A DNA stretch of 13,396 nucleotides, from the NCBI GenBank assembly GCA_039026555.1, contig JBCCMB010000070.1, positions 1 through 13,396 of the forward strand, read 5' to 3'. The notes beneath the pieces were generated by a model that saw nothing but the letters and a program-made list of their open reading frames with translations, made no database searches and had not been told where the DNA came from. Positions 6,561 to 13,326 of the stretch are shown here, in pieces (the stretch's first letter is position 1; each line of letters starts with the position of its first letter). The position numbers were made by a program, and so were the translations under genes. Source of the DNA: JBCCMB01 sp039026555 (GTDB taxonomy: Bacteria; Pseudomonadota; Alphaproteobacteria; Caulobacterales; Hyphomonadaceae).

Positions 6561-6580
6561 CTGGCGGCGTTTTCCGCCAG
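6561..6580 (+). promoter_or_regulatory. Perfect hairpin just before the UPF0178 ribosome binding site
   Basis: CTGGCGG (6561-6567) pairs perfectly with CCGCCAG (6574-6580) around a six-base loop. The structure ends five bases before AAGG (6586-6589) and 15 bases before the ATG at 6596. It would sit in the 5' leader and could affect translation or mRNA stability. There is no T tract after it. Confidence 0.5.
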
Positions 6581-6595
6581 CGAGTAAGGCGAGGC

Positions 6596-7057
6596 ATGAC
6601 ACAAGATATTCGAATTTACGTCGACGCCGACGCTTGTCCCGTAAAGGAGGAAGTTTATCGCGTGGCGTTTCGGCTGGAGATCCCAGTAGCAGTTGTCAGC
6701 AACAGCTTCATCCGAACGCCCAAAGGCAAATTAGTGTCGTTTGTATTGGTGGATGCGACCCCGGACGCCGCAGACGATTATATTGCTGAACACGCTGACG
6801 AGATGAGCGTCGTCATAACAGCTGATATTTTGCTGGCCGAACGGTGTCTTAACGTTGGCGCGCGCGTTCTTGCGCCAAATGGAAAGCCGTTCACATTGGA
6901 TTCGATCGGCTCCGCCGTGGCGATGCGCGCGATCATGGAGGATATGCGCGGGACCGGCGAAAGCACAGGTGGCCCGCCGCCCTTCAGCGCCAAAGACCGG
7001 TCGCGGTTCCTATCTGCGCTTGATACGGCTGTGATGGCGCTGCGCCGTGCGCGCTAG
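6596..7057 (+). CDS. UPF0178 (YaiI/YqxD, DUF188) family protein
   Basis: A 153-aa cytoplasmic protein with the family hallmark YVDADACPVK at 8-17, the acidic stretch VITADILLAERC at 73-84, LDSIGSAVAMRA at 101-112 and GGPPPFSAKDRSRFL at 125-139. The DAD and TAD acidic residues resemble a PIN-like nuclease fold, but no biochemical role is firmly known for this family. The start at 6596 has AAGG six bases upstream and matches the usual N-terminus; the in-frame ATG at 6548 would add 16 unlikely residues. Its stop overlaps the stop of the convergent aminotransferase gene in a shared CTAG. Confidence 0.93.
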   Translation: MTQDIRIYVDADACPVKEEVYRVAFRLEIPVAVVSNSFIRTPKGKLVSFVLVDATPDAADDYIAEHADEMSVVITADILLAERCLNVGARVLAPNGKPFTLDSIGSAVAMRAIMEDMRGTGESTGGPPPFSAKDRSRFLSALDTAVMALRRAR

Positions 7058-8190
7058 GCCGCAGAACGTTTTAGCGGCGGCGCATCTTTTTCAACGAGGA
7101 AAGCGCCAAGGCTTGCGCAAATCCGATCAATATCGGCGTCCTCAAGCTGGGTGTGGCACGGCAGGCCGATAGTTTCCGCGGCCAATTGCTCAGACACGCG
7201 CAGATCGCCTCTCGGCGCATTCGCAAAAGCCGGTTGCGTATGACAGCCTGCGCCCCACCAGCGCCGCGTATAGATGTTATCTGCTTCCAGCCATGCTTTA
7301 CACGCGTCGCCTTCCGGGAGGGACAGGCGCACAACGACAACCGAGTTGAACCAGTCTTCCGCAAAGCCGGACGGAAGACGAACCCCGTCTACAAGATCGA
7401 GACGGGCGCGATAGCGTTTGGCGATATCCATATAGGCGGCGCGGCGCGTATGCCATGTGTCGAGCGAGGCGTGGGCGATTGCGGCGTGATACTCGCTCAT
7501 TTTTGCATTCGTCGAGACGGAGCCCGCCTTGCGACTGTTCCAGAACCCAAAATTTGTCCGCGGACGCGCGTCGCCGGCGAAGTCTAGGCTTGGGCATAGG
7601 ATAAATCCGCCTTCGCCGGCTGGCAGAATCTTTGTCGCGTGCAGGCTGATGCACGAAATCAGTTTGGACGCTTGTAGAGTCACGAACGCCGCCGCCGCAT
7701 CCACGACGACCGACAAGCCGGTTTCGTCCTGCAAAGCTTCCCAGGGGGCGGCATCAATCGGCGCGCCAAAGGCGGAGACCAAACAAATTGCGCCGATTTG
7801 ATCAACGCCCAATGTTGTGATCGCGTCTCTGACCGCGTCGATCGACAATTGCTGGGTGTCGGGGTCGACGTCGAGAAAATAGGGCTCCAAACCCGCACTC
7901 AGCGCCGAGTGCGGCGTGGCGACAAAGGTCCAAGAGGGCATCAGGCAATAACGCCCCTGCGTCTTGGCCGCGAGAAATGCGATCTGCAGCGCGGACGTGC
8001 CGTTGGAAGTTGTGATGATCTGTTCGCTTGCGACGCCATAGCGCCGCGCGAGACGCGCCTCCAATTTTATCGCGAGAGGACCCAGATTGGAGTAAACGCC
8101 GCTGTCGTCGATTTGTCGAAGGTAAGGTTCCAGCGCGCTAAGTTCTGGCAGTTTGGGCCGCATAACGGCGATAGGGGCTGCGTCGGTCAT
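7054..8190 (-). CDS. DegT/DnrJ/EryC1/StrS family PLP-dependent aminotransferase
   Basis: A 378-aa sugar-aminotransferase-like protein, normally cytoplasmic and converting a keto-sugar nucleotide to the amino sugar with glutamate as donor. Seen: TSNGTSAL at 61-68 (cofactor phosphate loop), SWTFVAT at 86-92, VVVDAAAAF with D164 for the pyridine nitrogen, SLHATKILPAGEGG with the Schiff-base lysine K187, NAKMSEYHAA at 228-237 and RRWWGAGCHTQPAF in the C-terminal domain. Length is normal. The ATG at 8190 is chosen; a TTG one codon earlier and an ATG at 8163 are alternatives, none with a strong ribosome binding site. It is the last gene of the minus-strand cluster, 126 bp after the oxidoreductase. 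That protein could supply the keto group. Confidence 0.92.
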   Translation of the reverse strand: MTDAAPIAVMRPKLPELSALEPYLRQIDDSGVYSNLGPLAIKLEARLARRYGVASEQIITTSNGTSALQIAFLAAKTQGRYCLMPSWTFVATPHSALSAGLEPYFLDVDPDTQQLSIDAVRDAITTLGVDQIGAICLVSAFGAPIDAAPWEALQDETGLSVVVDAAAAFVTLQASKLISCISLHATKILPAGEGGFILCPSLDFAGDARPRTNFGFWNSRKAGSVSTNAKMSEYHAAIAHASLDTWHTRRAAYMDIAKRYRARLDLVDGVRLPSGFAEDWFNSVVVVRLSLPEGDACKAWLEADNIYTRRWWGAGCHTQPAFANAPRGDLRVSEQLAAETIGLPCHTQLEDADIDRICASLGAFLVEKDAPPLKRSAA

Positions 8191-8249
8191 CAACGGCGTC
8201 CAGAAGCGCGCCGGCGACCGACGCTGATTCTTAACTAGGCTGAACCCGG

Positions 8250-8257
8250 ATGGTTAA
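8250..8257 (-). promoter_or_regulatory. CtrA half-site TTAACCAT in a putative promoter of the aminotransferase gene
   Basis: The minus strand reads TTAACCAT 59 bp upstream of the ATG at 8190, inside the 126-bp gap between oxidoreductase and aminotransferase genes. TTAACC is followed after 17 bases by TTAAGA, a weak -10-like hexamer, so an internal CtrA-linked promoter is possible. Motif evidence only. Confidence 0.35.
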
Positions 8258-8316
8258 TTTTGATTTGCGAAGCGTTTGATCGCAGTACAATAGTCCGGTT
8301 CGCCCAATCAATAGGC

Positions 8317-9483
8317 TTAGGCGGCTTTCGACGAGCGGGCATTGCGGCGATGTTGGAGGGGTACGCGCAGCCAGGCGCGCTGTTCCGCCGCCTTTGTCAT
8401 CGTGTCCAGGAATTGCAGACCTTCAAGCGCTAAATCCGCGCCGAAAACTTCGTCTGACGGCGCGGTTTCGCCTGTCCTGCGCGCAAAGAGGCAATCGGCG
8501 ATGTTTGCATAAAGATTGGCGAACGCTTCGACATAGCCGGCGGGATGGCCCGCTTTGAACCTGGTATAGCGCTCGGATCCCGCTTCGGATGCATCGCCGC
8601 CGCGGTCTAGGATCTCACGACGTCCGTCGGCATAAGATATCAGCAGTGTTTCAGGATCGCTCTGCACCCATTCCGCAGATGCTTGATCGCCATAGATTCG
8701 GAGCTTCAATCCATTGCGGTGGCCGATTGCGGATTTTGAGAACCAGAGATTCGCCAGAGCGTCCTCTTCATAGCGAGCGGTTGCGACGACATTGTCGACG
8801 ACGTCCTCAAAACGCCCATAGCGATTGGCGACCGCCGTCACTTCGCGCGGTTTGAGACCGGTTAGATAGTCGATCAATTGATGGATATGCACCGCCAAAT
8901 CCAAATGCAGGGTTGGAATGGCGCCGTCCTCAAGCCGCCAGGTTTGCGGGGTCGCGCAGCTTCCGTCCGCCGCGCGGCGGATAAAGCTCTCTTGGGGCAT
9001 CTCCGCATGGATTTGTAGGACGCGGCCCAGCTCGCCGCGGCGGATGCGATGCCTGAGTTCACGCACCATCGGATAGCCGGAGTAATTGTAGGTGACCGCC
9101 AAAAACCCACCCAGACGCTCGGCTTGATCGCGCAGGCGCACGGCGTCGTCCACCGTTCCCGCCAGCGCCTTTTCACAGATGACCGGCAACCCGGCGTCAA
9201 GGCATTGCGCGACGAAATCGGCGTGGCTAGGCGTCGGAGTTAGGACAGCCACCGCATCTAAAGCGTCGCGTTCATGGGCGATAAGGTCATCCAATCTCTG
9301 ATGGACGCGACGAGGATCCACGCCATAGGTTTGGGCGGTTTCGCGATTTATCTCAGAGTCCCGGCTGAACGCTCCGGCGACGAGGTTAAACCGCCCATCC
9401 ATCCGTGCAGCCGCGAAATGGGCGTAGCCGACTGCCGACCGGGTCGAGCCGCCGACAAAAGCGAGACGAAGCGGCGCGGTCAT
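8317..9483 (-). CDS. Gfo/Idh/MocA family oxidoreductase
   Basis: A 388-aa NAD(P)-dependent oxidoreductase, likely oxidising a hydroxyl of a sugar or cyclitol to a ketone. The N-terminal Rossmann domain begins FVGGSTRSAVGYAHF (9-23), a GG-x2-S variant of the dinucleotide loop. VLTPTPSH at 80-87 is typical. The canonical EKP motif reads E104-K105-A106 here, a proline-to-alanine change with the lysine kept. DLAVHIHQLIDYLTG at 195-209 supplies the family histidine (H199 or H201). The C-terminal domain is complete. The ATG overlaps the ligase stop as ATGA, so the two are translationally coupled. Paired with a DegT aminotransferase it recalls the WbpB/WbpE (WlbA/WlbE) step in 3-amino sugar synthesis; the exact substrate is unknown. 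Confidence 0.9.
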   Translation of the reverse strand: MTAPLRLAFVGGSTRSAVGYAHFAAARMDGRFNLVAGAFSRDSEINRETAQTYGVDPRRVHQRLDDLIAHERDALDAVAVLTPTPSHADFVAQCLDAGLPVICEKALAGTVDDAVRLRDQAERLGGFLAVTYNYSGYPMVRELRHRIRRGELGRVLQIHAEMPQESFIRRAADGSCATPQTWRLEDGAIPTLHLDLAVHIHQLIDYLTGLKPREVTAVANRYGRFEDVVDNVVATARYEEDALANLWFSKSAIGHRNGLKLRIYGDQASAEWVQSDPETLLISYADGRREILDRGGDASEAGSERYTRFKAGHPAGYVEAFANLYANIADCLFARRTGETAPSDEVFGADLALEGLQFLDTMTKAAEQRAWLRVPLQHRRNARSSKAA

Positions 9484-11033
9484 GCCGCTCTTTGGTCCCC
9501 AGCGCCAATCTTGTCTTCTGATGTGGCTTGGTCGGGATTAGACAAGGTTTCGTACAATTCGTTGCGGACGAGTTTGCCCATGGTGTTTACGGGCAAAACA
9601 TCAGTAAAAACAATGCGCTGAGGTTGCTGAAAGTCCGCGAGCCGCGTTGCGCACCAGCTGCGAACAGCGCGAGCCGATAGCTTGGCGTCGGAAGCGACAA
9701 TGGCGATCGCCACTGCTTCTCCGAGCCGTTCGTCCGGCCAGGCGAACGCGGCGCATTTGTCCACTCCGGGGAGCGATTGAATGGCCGTTTCGACGTCGGC
9801 GGGATAGACATTCACTCCGCCGGTGATGATCACATCCTTCTTACGGCCTTGATAGAAAAGCGCGCCAGTCTCATCCAAGCGTCCAAGATCGCCGGTCTTG
9901 AAAAACTCGTCTTGTAAGGCGGCTTCGGTCAAGTCATCCCGCCCGTAATACCCGCCGAACAGCATCGGCGTGCGGCAAGTAATTTCGCCGGTTTCCCCAA
10001 TCGGCAGTTCTGCGCCGTCATCTGAGAGGATGCGGATATCAACGCCTGGCGCCGGGCGGCCCACCGAGCCGATCGGCGCATCCGGTTTCGTGAGATTGAG
10101 AGATGTCGCGATCGCGATCTCCGAAGCGCCATAGCATTCATGCAATTCGCCGGGGAGGGCGCTCAAAACACGCGTCTTGGCGTCGTGCGATAACGGCGCG
10201 GAGGAAGAGACAACGCACCGCAGGCTCAAACAGCGCTGACTGGATTGTCCCTGCGCTTCAAGACGTTTGGCGACAGCGCTGAGCTGAGACGCAACGGCGA
10301 TCGTAAAGCTCGCCTCATGCGTGTCGACGCACTCGATCCAAAGATCCGGGGAATATCGCGACATTAAGATGGATTGCGCGCCGATCAGCATTGGGATGAG
10401 CGCTAAGCGCTCCGCCAACGAATGATAAAGCGGCGTGGCGGCGAGGATTTTGTCCTCAGATGTGATGTCGTAGAGCCGGACGGCGGCCCCTGCGCGCTCA
10501 AGCTTGGAGCGTTGGGTTAAGATGATGGGTTTCGGCGCGCCGGTGGAGCCGGACGTCATGGTCAGAATGTAGGGATCGTCCGTGCGTCCCCAGAATGACG
10601 GGGCGGCGCTGTTGGGCGCCGCCCGGACCAATGCGTTTAGGCTGTCGGTGTCGTCGCCTAGCGCCAAGGTCACTCCGGAGACCTTTGTATCGTCTGCTCT
10701 GAGCGACGAGAGCCGTTCGGCGGATGCGATCAGGTGCTTGGCGTCCGACGTTTCGATCGCGCGTCGGGCGGCGTGGGTTGGCAAAGCGCCGCTGAGCGGA
10801 ACGAGCACTGCGCCAAGGTCCGCGGCCGCCAGCATGATGGCGACATAATCAATCGAGTTTGAGCCCATAAGCGCGATGGCGTCGCCCGGTCGCACGCCTT
10901 CTTCAGCGAGGCCGCGCGAAATCTTCGCCACCCGTTCCGCAAGCACGGAGAAAGAGAGGGCGTCCCCATCGCAGACAATGGCGGTTTTGTCGTGCTTTGC
11001 GGCGGTGAAGAATTGTCGTGAGATATTGGGCAT
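9480..11033 (-). CDS. AMP-forming acyl-CoA synthetase/ligase (ANL superfamily)
   Basis: A full-length adenylate-forming enzyme, 517 aa from the ATG at 11033 or 520 aa from a TTG at 11042 that overlaps the preceding stop. AGG lies ten bases before the ATG and almost touches the TTG, which slightly favours the ATG. Core motifs in ATG numbering: TSGSTGAPKP at 160-169, YGASE at 301-305, KTGDLG at 379-384, GRKKDVIITGGVNVYP in the hinge region, and NTMGKLVR with the C-terminal catalytic lysine K487. It should activate a carboxylic acid as acyl-AMP and probably acyl-CoA. No carrier-protein domain is fused. In this cluster it could supply the acyl group for the NeuD-like acyltransferase encoded just upstream. 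The acid itself cannot be read from sequence. Confidence 0.92.
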   Translation of the reverse strand: MPNISRQFFTAAKHDKTAIVCDGDALSFSVLAERVAKISRGLAEEGVRPGDAIALMGSNSIDYVAIMLAAADLGAVLVPLSGALPTHAARRAIETSDAKHLIASAERLSSLRADDTKVSGVTLALGDDTDSLNALVRAAPNSAAPSFWGRTDDPYILTMTSGSTGAPKPIILTQRSKLERAGAAVRLYDITSEDKILAATPLYHSLAERLALIPMLIGAQSILMSRYSPDLWIECVDTHEASFTIAVASQLSAVAKRLEAQGQSSQRCLSLRCVVSSSAPLSHDAKTRVLSALPGELHECYGASEIAIATSLNLTKPDAPIGSVGRPAPGVDIRILSDDGAELPIGETGEITCRTPMLFGGYYGRDDLTEAALQDEFFKTGDLGRLDETGALFYQGRKKDVIITGGVNVYPADVETAIQSLPGVDKCAAFAWPDERLGEAVAIAIVASDAKLSARAVRSWCATRLADFQQPQRIVFTDVLPVNTMGKLVRNELYETLSNPDQATSEDKIGAGDQRAA

Positions 11034-11038
11034 GTCGC

Positions 11039-11722
11039 TCAAGCCTGCATGCGCGCGAACGACAAGAAATCCTGCGATTTCAACCGGAAGGGCTCGCCTG
11101 CGGGGGACAATGTCACACTGTCCGGCGCGACGGCGCGATTGACGAGCGTATTTGCGCCGACAAAGGATCGCGCGCCCAGCACCACATCATGCGCGGCGCT
11201 CGCGTTCACGCCGAAAACGCATTGCGGCCCCACATGGCATCTGCCTCCAAGCGAGACGCCGCCATTGATCCAAGCGCCGTCGCCGATGACGCAATCATGG
11301 CCGATGCTAACTTGGCTGGAGATGAAAACCGCATCGCCGATCTTCACCCCAGGGTGAATGGATGTGTGATCCAAGATAAGGGTGTTTTCGCCGATCTCCA
11401 CGCCGTCATGCATAATGACGCTCGGATCAACATAGCTCGTAAAGGAATAGCCCTTCGATTTTGCGTCTTCATATCGTTGAAGACGCAAAGCGTTCATATC
11501 GCGATAGCCCACGGCGATGATCATTTCGCATGAATCAGGCCGAACACGCGACTGAACTTCGCTAAAGGGGTGAACCGGCCGCCCGGCGAGCTTAGCGGAG
11601 GCCTTGTCGATCAATTCATCATCGACAGTGAAGCCTAAGACCGACCGCGATCTCGATAGGTAGGAGCATGCGACACGCGCCATCGCGCCATTGCCGTATA
11701 TCAGGATGGGCGGCCCGTTCAC
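11039..11722 (-). CDS. NeuD/PglD-like left-handed beta-helix acyltransferase
   Basis: A 227-aa protein with the two-part build of the NeuD/PglD sugar acyltransferase family. An N-terminal Rossmann-like domain (ILIYGNGAMARVACSYL, 6-22) is followed by hexapeptide repeats from about residue 95. The segment SIGHDCVIGDG carries the histidine that acts as general base in PglD. Such enzymes transfer an acetyl group from acetyl-CoA to an amino or hydroxyl group of a nucleotide sugar. The GTG start at 11722 has AGGAG eight bases upstream. It is the first gene of the four-gene cluster and overlaps, or nearly overlaps, the acyl ligase gene. That suggests it may use an acyl group other than acetyl. O-acetylation of a sialic-acid-like sugar is the alternative. 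Confidence 0.88.
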   Translation of the reverse strand: MNGPPILIYGNGAMARVACSYLSRSRSVLGFTVDDELIDKASAKLAGRPVHPFSEVQSRVRPDSCEMIIAVGYRDMNALRLQRYEDAKSKGYSFTSYVDPSVIMHDGVEIGENTLILDHTSIHPGVKIGDAVFISSQVSIGHDCVIGDGAWINGGVSLGGRCHVGPQCVFGVNASAAHDVVLGARSFVGANTLVNRAVAPDSVTLSPAGEPFRLKSQDFLSFARMQA

Positions 11723-11800
11723 CTGATTTACTCCTAGGGGCTAAGCCGGCGGACGCGAATCCCCAGCCGTTAACGCTTTTTGCATTGGCGGCGCTTGCGG

Positions 11801-11815
11801 TTAATGAACGCTTAA
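11801..11815. promoter_or_regulatory. Full CtrA box TTAA-N7-TTAA
   Basis: TTAA (11801-11804), seven bases, TTAA (11812-11815) is an exact match to the CtrA consensus of alphaproteobacteria. It lies in the 201-bp divergent region, 78 bp before the NeuD-like start and 108 bp before the eda start. The motif is symmetric and could serve either gene. A further TTAA sits in the palindrome CGTTAACG at 11768-11775. Confidence 0.55.
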
Positions 11816-11923
11816 TTGCATGCCTGTCGCGCGGCTTATGTTTCAGTCCGAGGGGTGCGCATCGGCGTCTTTCGCGTTATGGGCGCTGGCTGACGGCGAA
11901 TAGAGACGATTGGGAGACCGGGA

Positions 11924-12559
11924 TTGACCTTTGACGAGTTGGCGCCCTTGCTTCAGGCGGGGCCTGTGGTTCCTGTGCTAACGATCAATGATGCGGGTCA
12001 GGCGGGCGCGCTCGCCGAGGCGTTGTTTGAAGGTGGTGTCACCGTTGCGGAAACGACCTTGCGGACTGCGGATGGATTGGCCGCCATCAAAGAAATGAAA
12101 CGCGCGGCGCCGAAACTGGCGGTTGGTGCAGGGACTGTTCTGAGCGGCGATGATTTGAAACGCGCGGAAGATGCCGGTTCGGACTTCATCGTGACGCCGG
12201 GCACGCCGCCCGATTTGATCGACGCGCTCGGCAGGTCGTCCGTCAGCGTCATTCCCGGCGTGGCGACGCCCGCGGAAGCGATCGCGTGTCGCGCGGCGGG
12301 ATTTATGCGTCAGAAATTATTCCCCGCGGAGATTGTTGGCGGCGCGGCCATGATCAAGGCGCTGGGCGGTCCGATGTCGGATTTATCTTTCATGCCGACG
12401 GGCGGCGTGAATTTGGACAATCTGAAATCCTATCTAAGCTTGCCAAATGTGTTCGCAGCGGGCGGCACTTGGATTGCGCGTGAAGCGGATGTGGATGCGG
12501 GCGATTGGGCGGGCATTAAAGCGCGCTCGGCGGAGGCCGTCGCGGCGGCGCGATCCTAG
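11924..12559 (+). CDS. eda: 2-dehydro-3-deoxy-phosphogluconate (KDPG) aldolase
   Basis: A 211-aa class I aldolase splitting KDPG into pyruvate and glyceraldehyde 3-phosphate, the last step of the Entner-Doudoroff pathway. Many family members also act on 4-hydroxy-2-oxoglutarate. Key residues are in place: E43 and R47 in VAETTLRT, GAGTVL at 68-73, TPGTPPDL at 91-98, PGVATPAE at 111-118, the Schiff-base lysine K131 in RQKLFPAE, and the phosphate loop PTGGVN. Start is TTG with GGGAG (11912-11916) seven bases upstream. No edd or zwf is adjacent, so it is a solitary copy here. Its stop overlaps that of the convergent gene in a shared CTAG. Confidence 0.94.
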   Translation: MTFDELAPLLQAGPVVPVLTINDAGQAGALAEALFEGGVTVAETTLRTADGLAAIKEMKRAAPKLAVGAGTVLSGDDLKRAEDAGSDFIVTPGTPPDLIDALGRSSVSVIPGVATPAEAIACRAAGFMRQKLFPAEIVGGAAMIKALGGPMSDLSFMPTGGVNLDNLKSYLSLPNVFAAGGTWIAREADVDAGDWAGIKARSAEAVAAARS

Positions 12560-13326
12560 CCGGCAAACGGCAACACCCGTTCCAATGTCCAGTATGTTCC
12601 GATCGCGGCGATTACAAGCGCGCTTGGTTGGGCGATTGCATATGTCGTCGCATCGGCGCTTAAGCGGCGGACGGCGAACACGGCCGCGGATAGAATTGCC
12701 GCCGCCAACGCTAAGACCGTCAACTGGCCGATCTCGACGCCGACATTGAACCCGAACAAAGCCGGCAAGAAATACGCGCCGACCAATTGTTCTTTGAGCT
12801 GACCGGCGAAGCCCAGCCCGTGAAACAAGCCAAATCCGAAGATCAGGGCCAATCGCCAAGAGGATGCGGGACGCTGAAACAAGGCTTCTAAGGCGAGCAC
12901 GACTATTGAGGCGGCGATAAGAGGCTCCACGATGTGTGCGGGCGCGGACACGATGTCTGCGGCTCCTAAGCCCAAGGTCAAAGTATGCGCGACGGTGAAG
13001 AGCGAGATTTGCCATAAGAGGTCCCGCATCTTGGATGCGGCGAGAAAAAGGGCGAGGACGAAGAGAATGTGATCATACCCAAGCGGCAGAATATGAACGA
13101 AGCCGATGCCGATAAAGTCGAGAAAGACCTCGAAATTGGTCGCGTCGCTTTCAATGGTGAAATCTGCTCCGCCGATAGATCCATCGGCGTCAACCTCCGC
13201 CAACGCGCGGCATAAAGCGGGATCGATTCCAGAGTCGAACGCGCAAAACTCGTCGTCGGGATGCGCGTAGGCGTCAGCCGTAAGCGTAATTAGGGCCGCC
13301 GCGATGCATGCGACGGCCCATATCAT
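12556..13326 (-). CDS. HupE/UreJ-type membrane protein
   Basis: A 256-aa membrane protein of the HupE/UreJ_2-like group. The signal peptide MIWAVACIAAALITLTADAYA has a likely cut after residue 21, and the mature N-terminus (HPDDEFCAF) is exported. About six hydrophobic segments follow. Family marks are GFVHILPLGYDHILFVLALFL (75-95) with H78 and H86, FTVAHTLTLGL with H114, EPLIAASIVVLALEALF and FGLFHGLGFAG with H169. Relatives beside hydrogenase or urease genes are thought to move nickel or cobalt; many others, like this one, have no such neighbours and unknown cargo. The ATG at 13326 fits the signal peptide; a TTG at 13380 would place 18 polar residues before it. It is convergent with eda. 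Confidence 0.85.
   Translation of the reverse strand: MIWAVACIAAALITLTADAYAHPDDEFCAFDSGIDPALCRALAEVDADGSIGGADFTIESDATNFEVFLDFIGIGFVHILPLGYDHILFVLALFLAASKMRDLLWQISLFTVAHTLTLGLGAADIVSAPAHIVEPLIAASIVVLALEALFQRPASSWRLALIFGFGLFHGLGFAGQLKEQLVGAYFLPALFGFNVGVEIGQLTVLALAAAILSAAVFAVRRLSADATTYAIAQPSALVIAAIGTYWTLERVLPFAG

Noticed and set aside
6361..6597. N-terminal extension of the repeat-protein frame up to an ATG at 6597
   Set aside because: It would place 79 polar residues before a clear signal peptide and overlap the divergent UPF0178 start; the three ATGs at 6352-6360 have better ribosome binding signals.
11838..11903. 21-codon frame in the eda leader
   Set aside because: No Shine-Dalgarno sequence, no run of regulatory codons and no attenuator-like hairpins, so it is not a convincing leader peptide.
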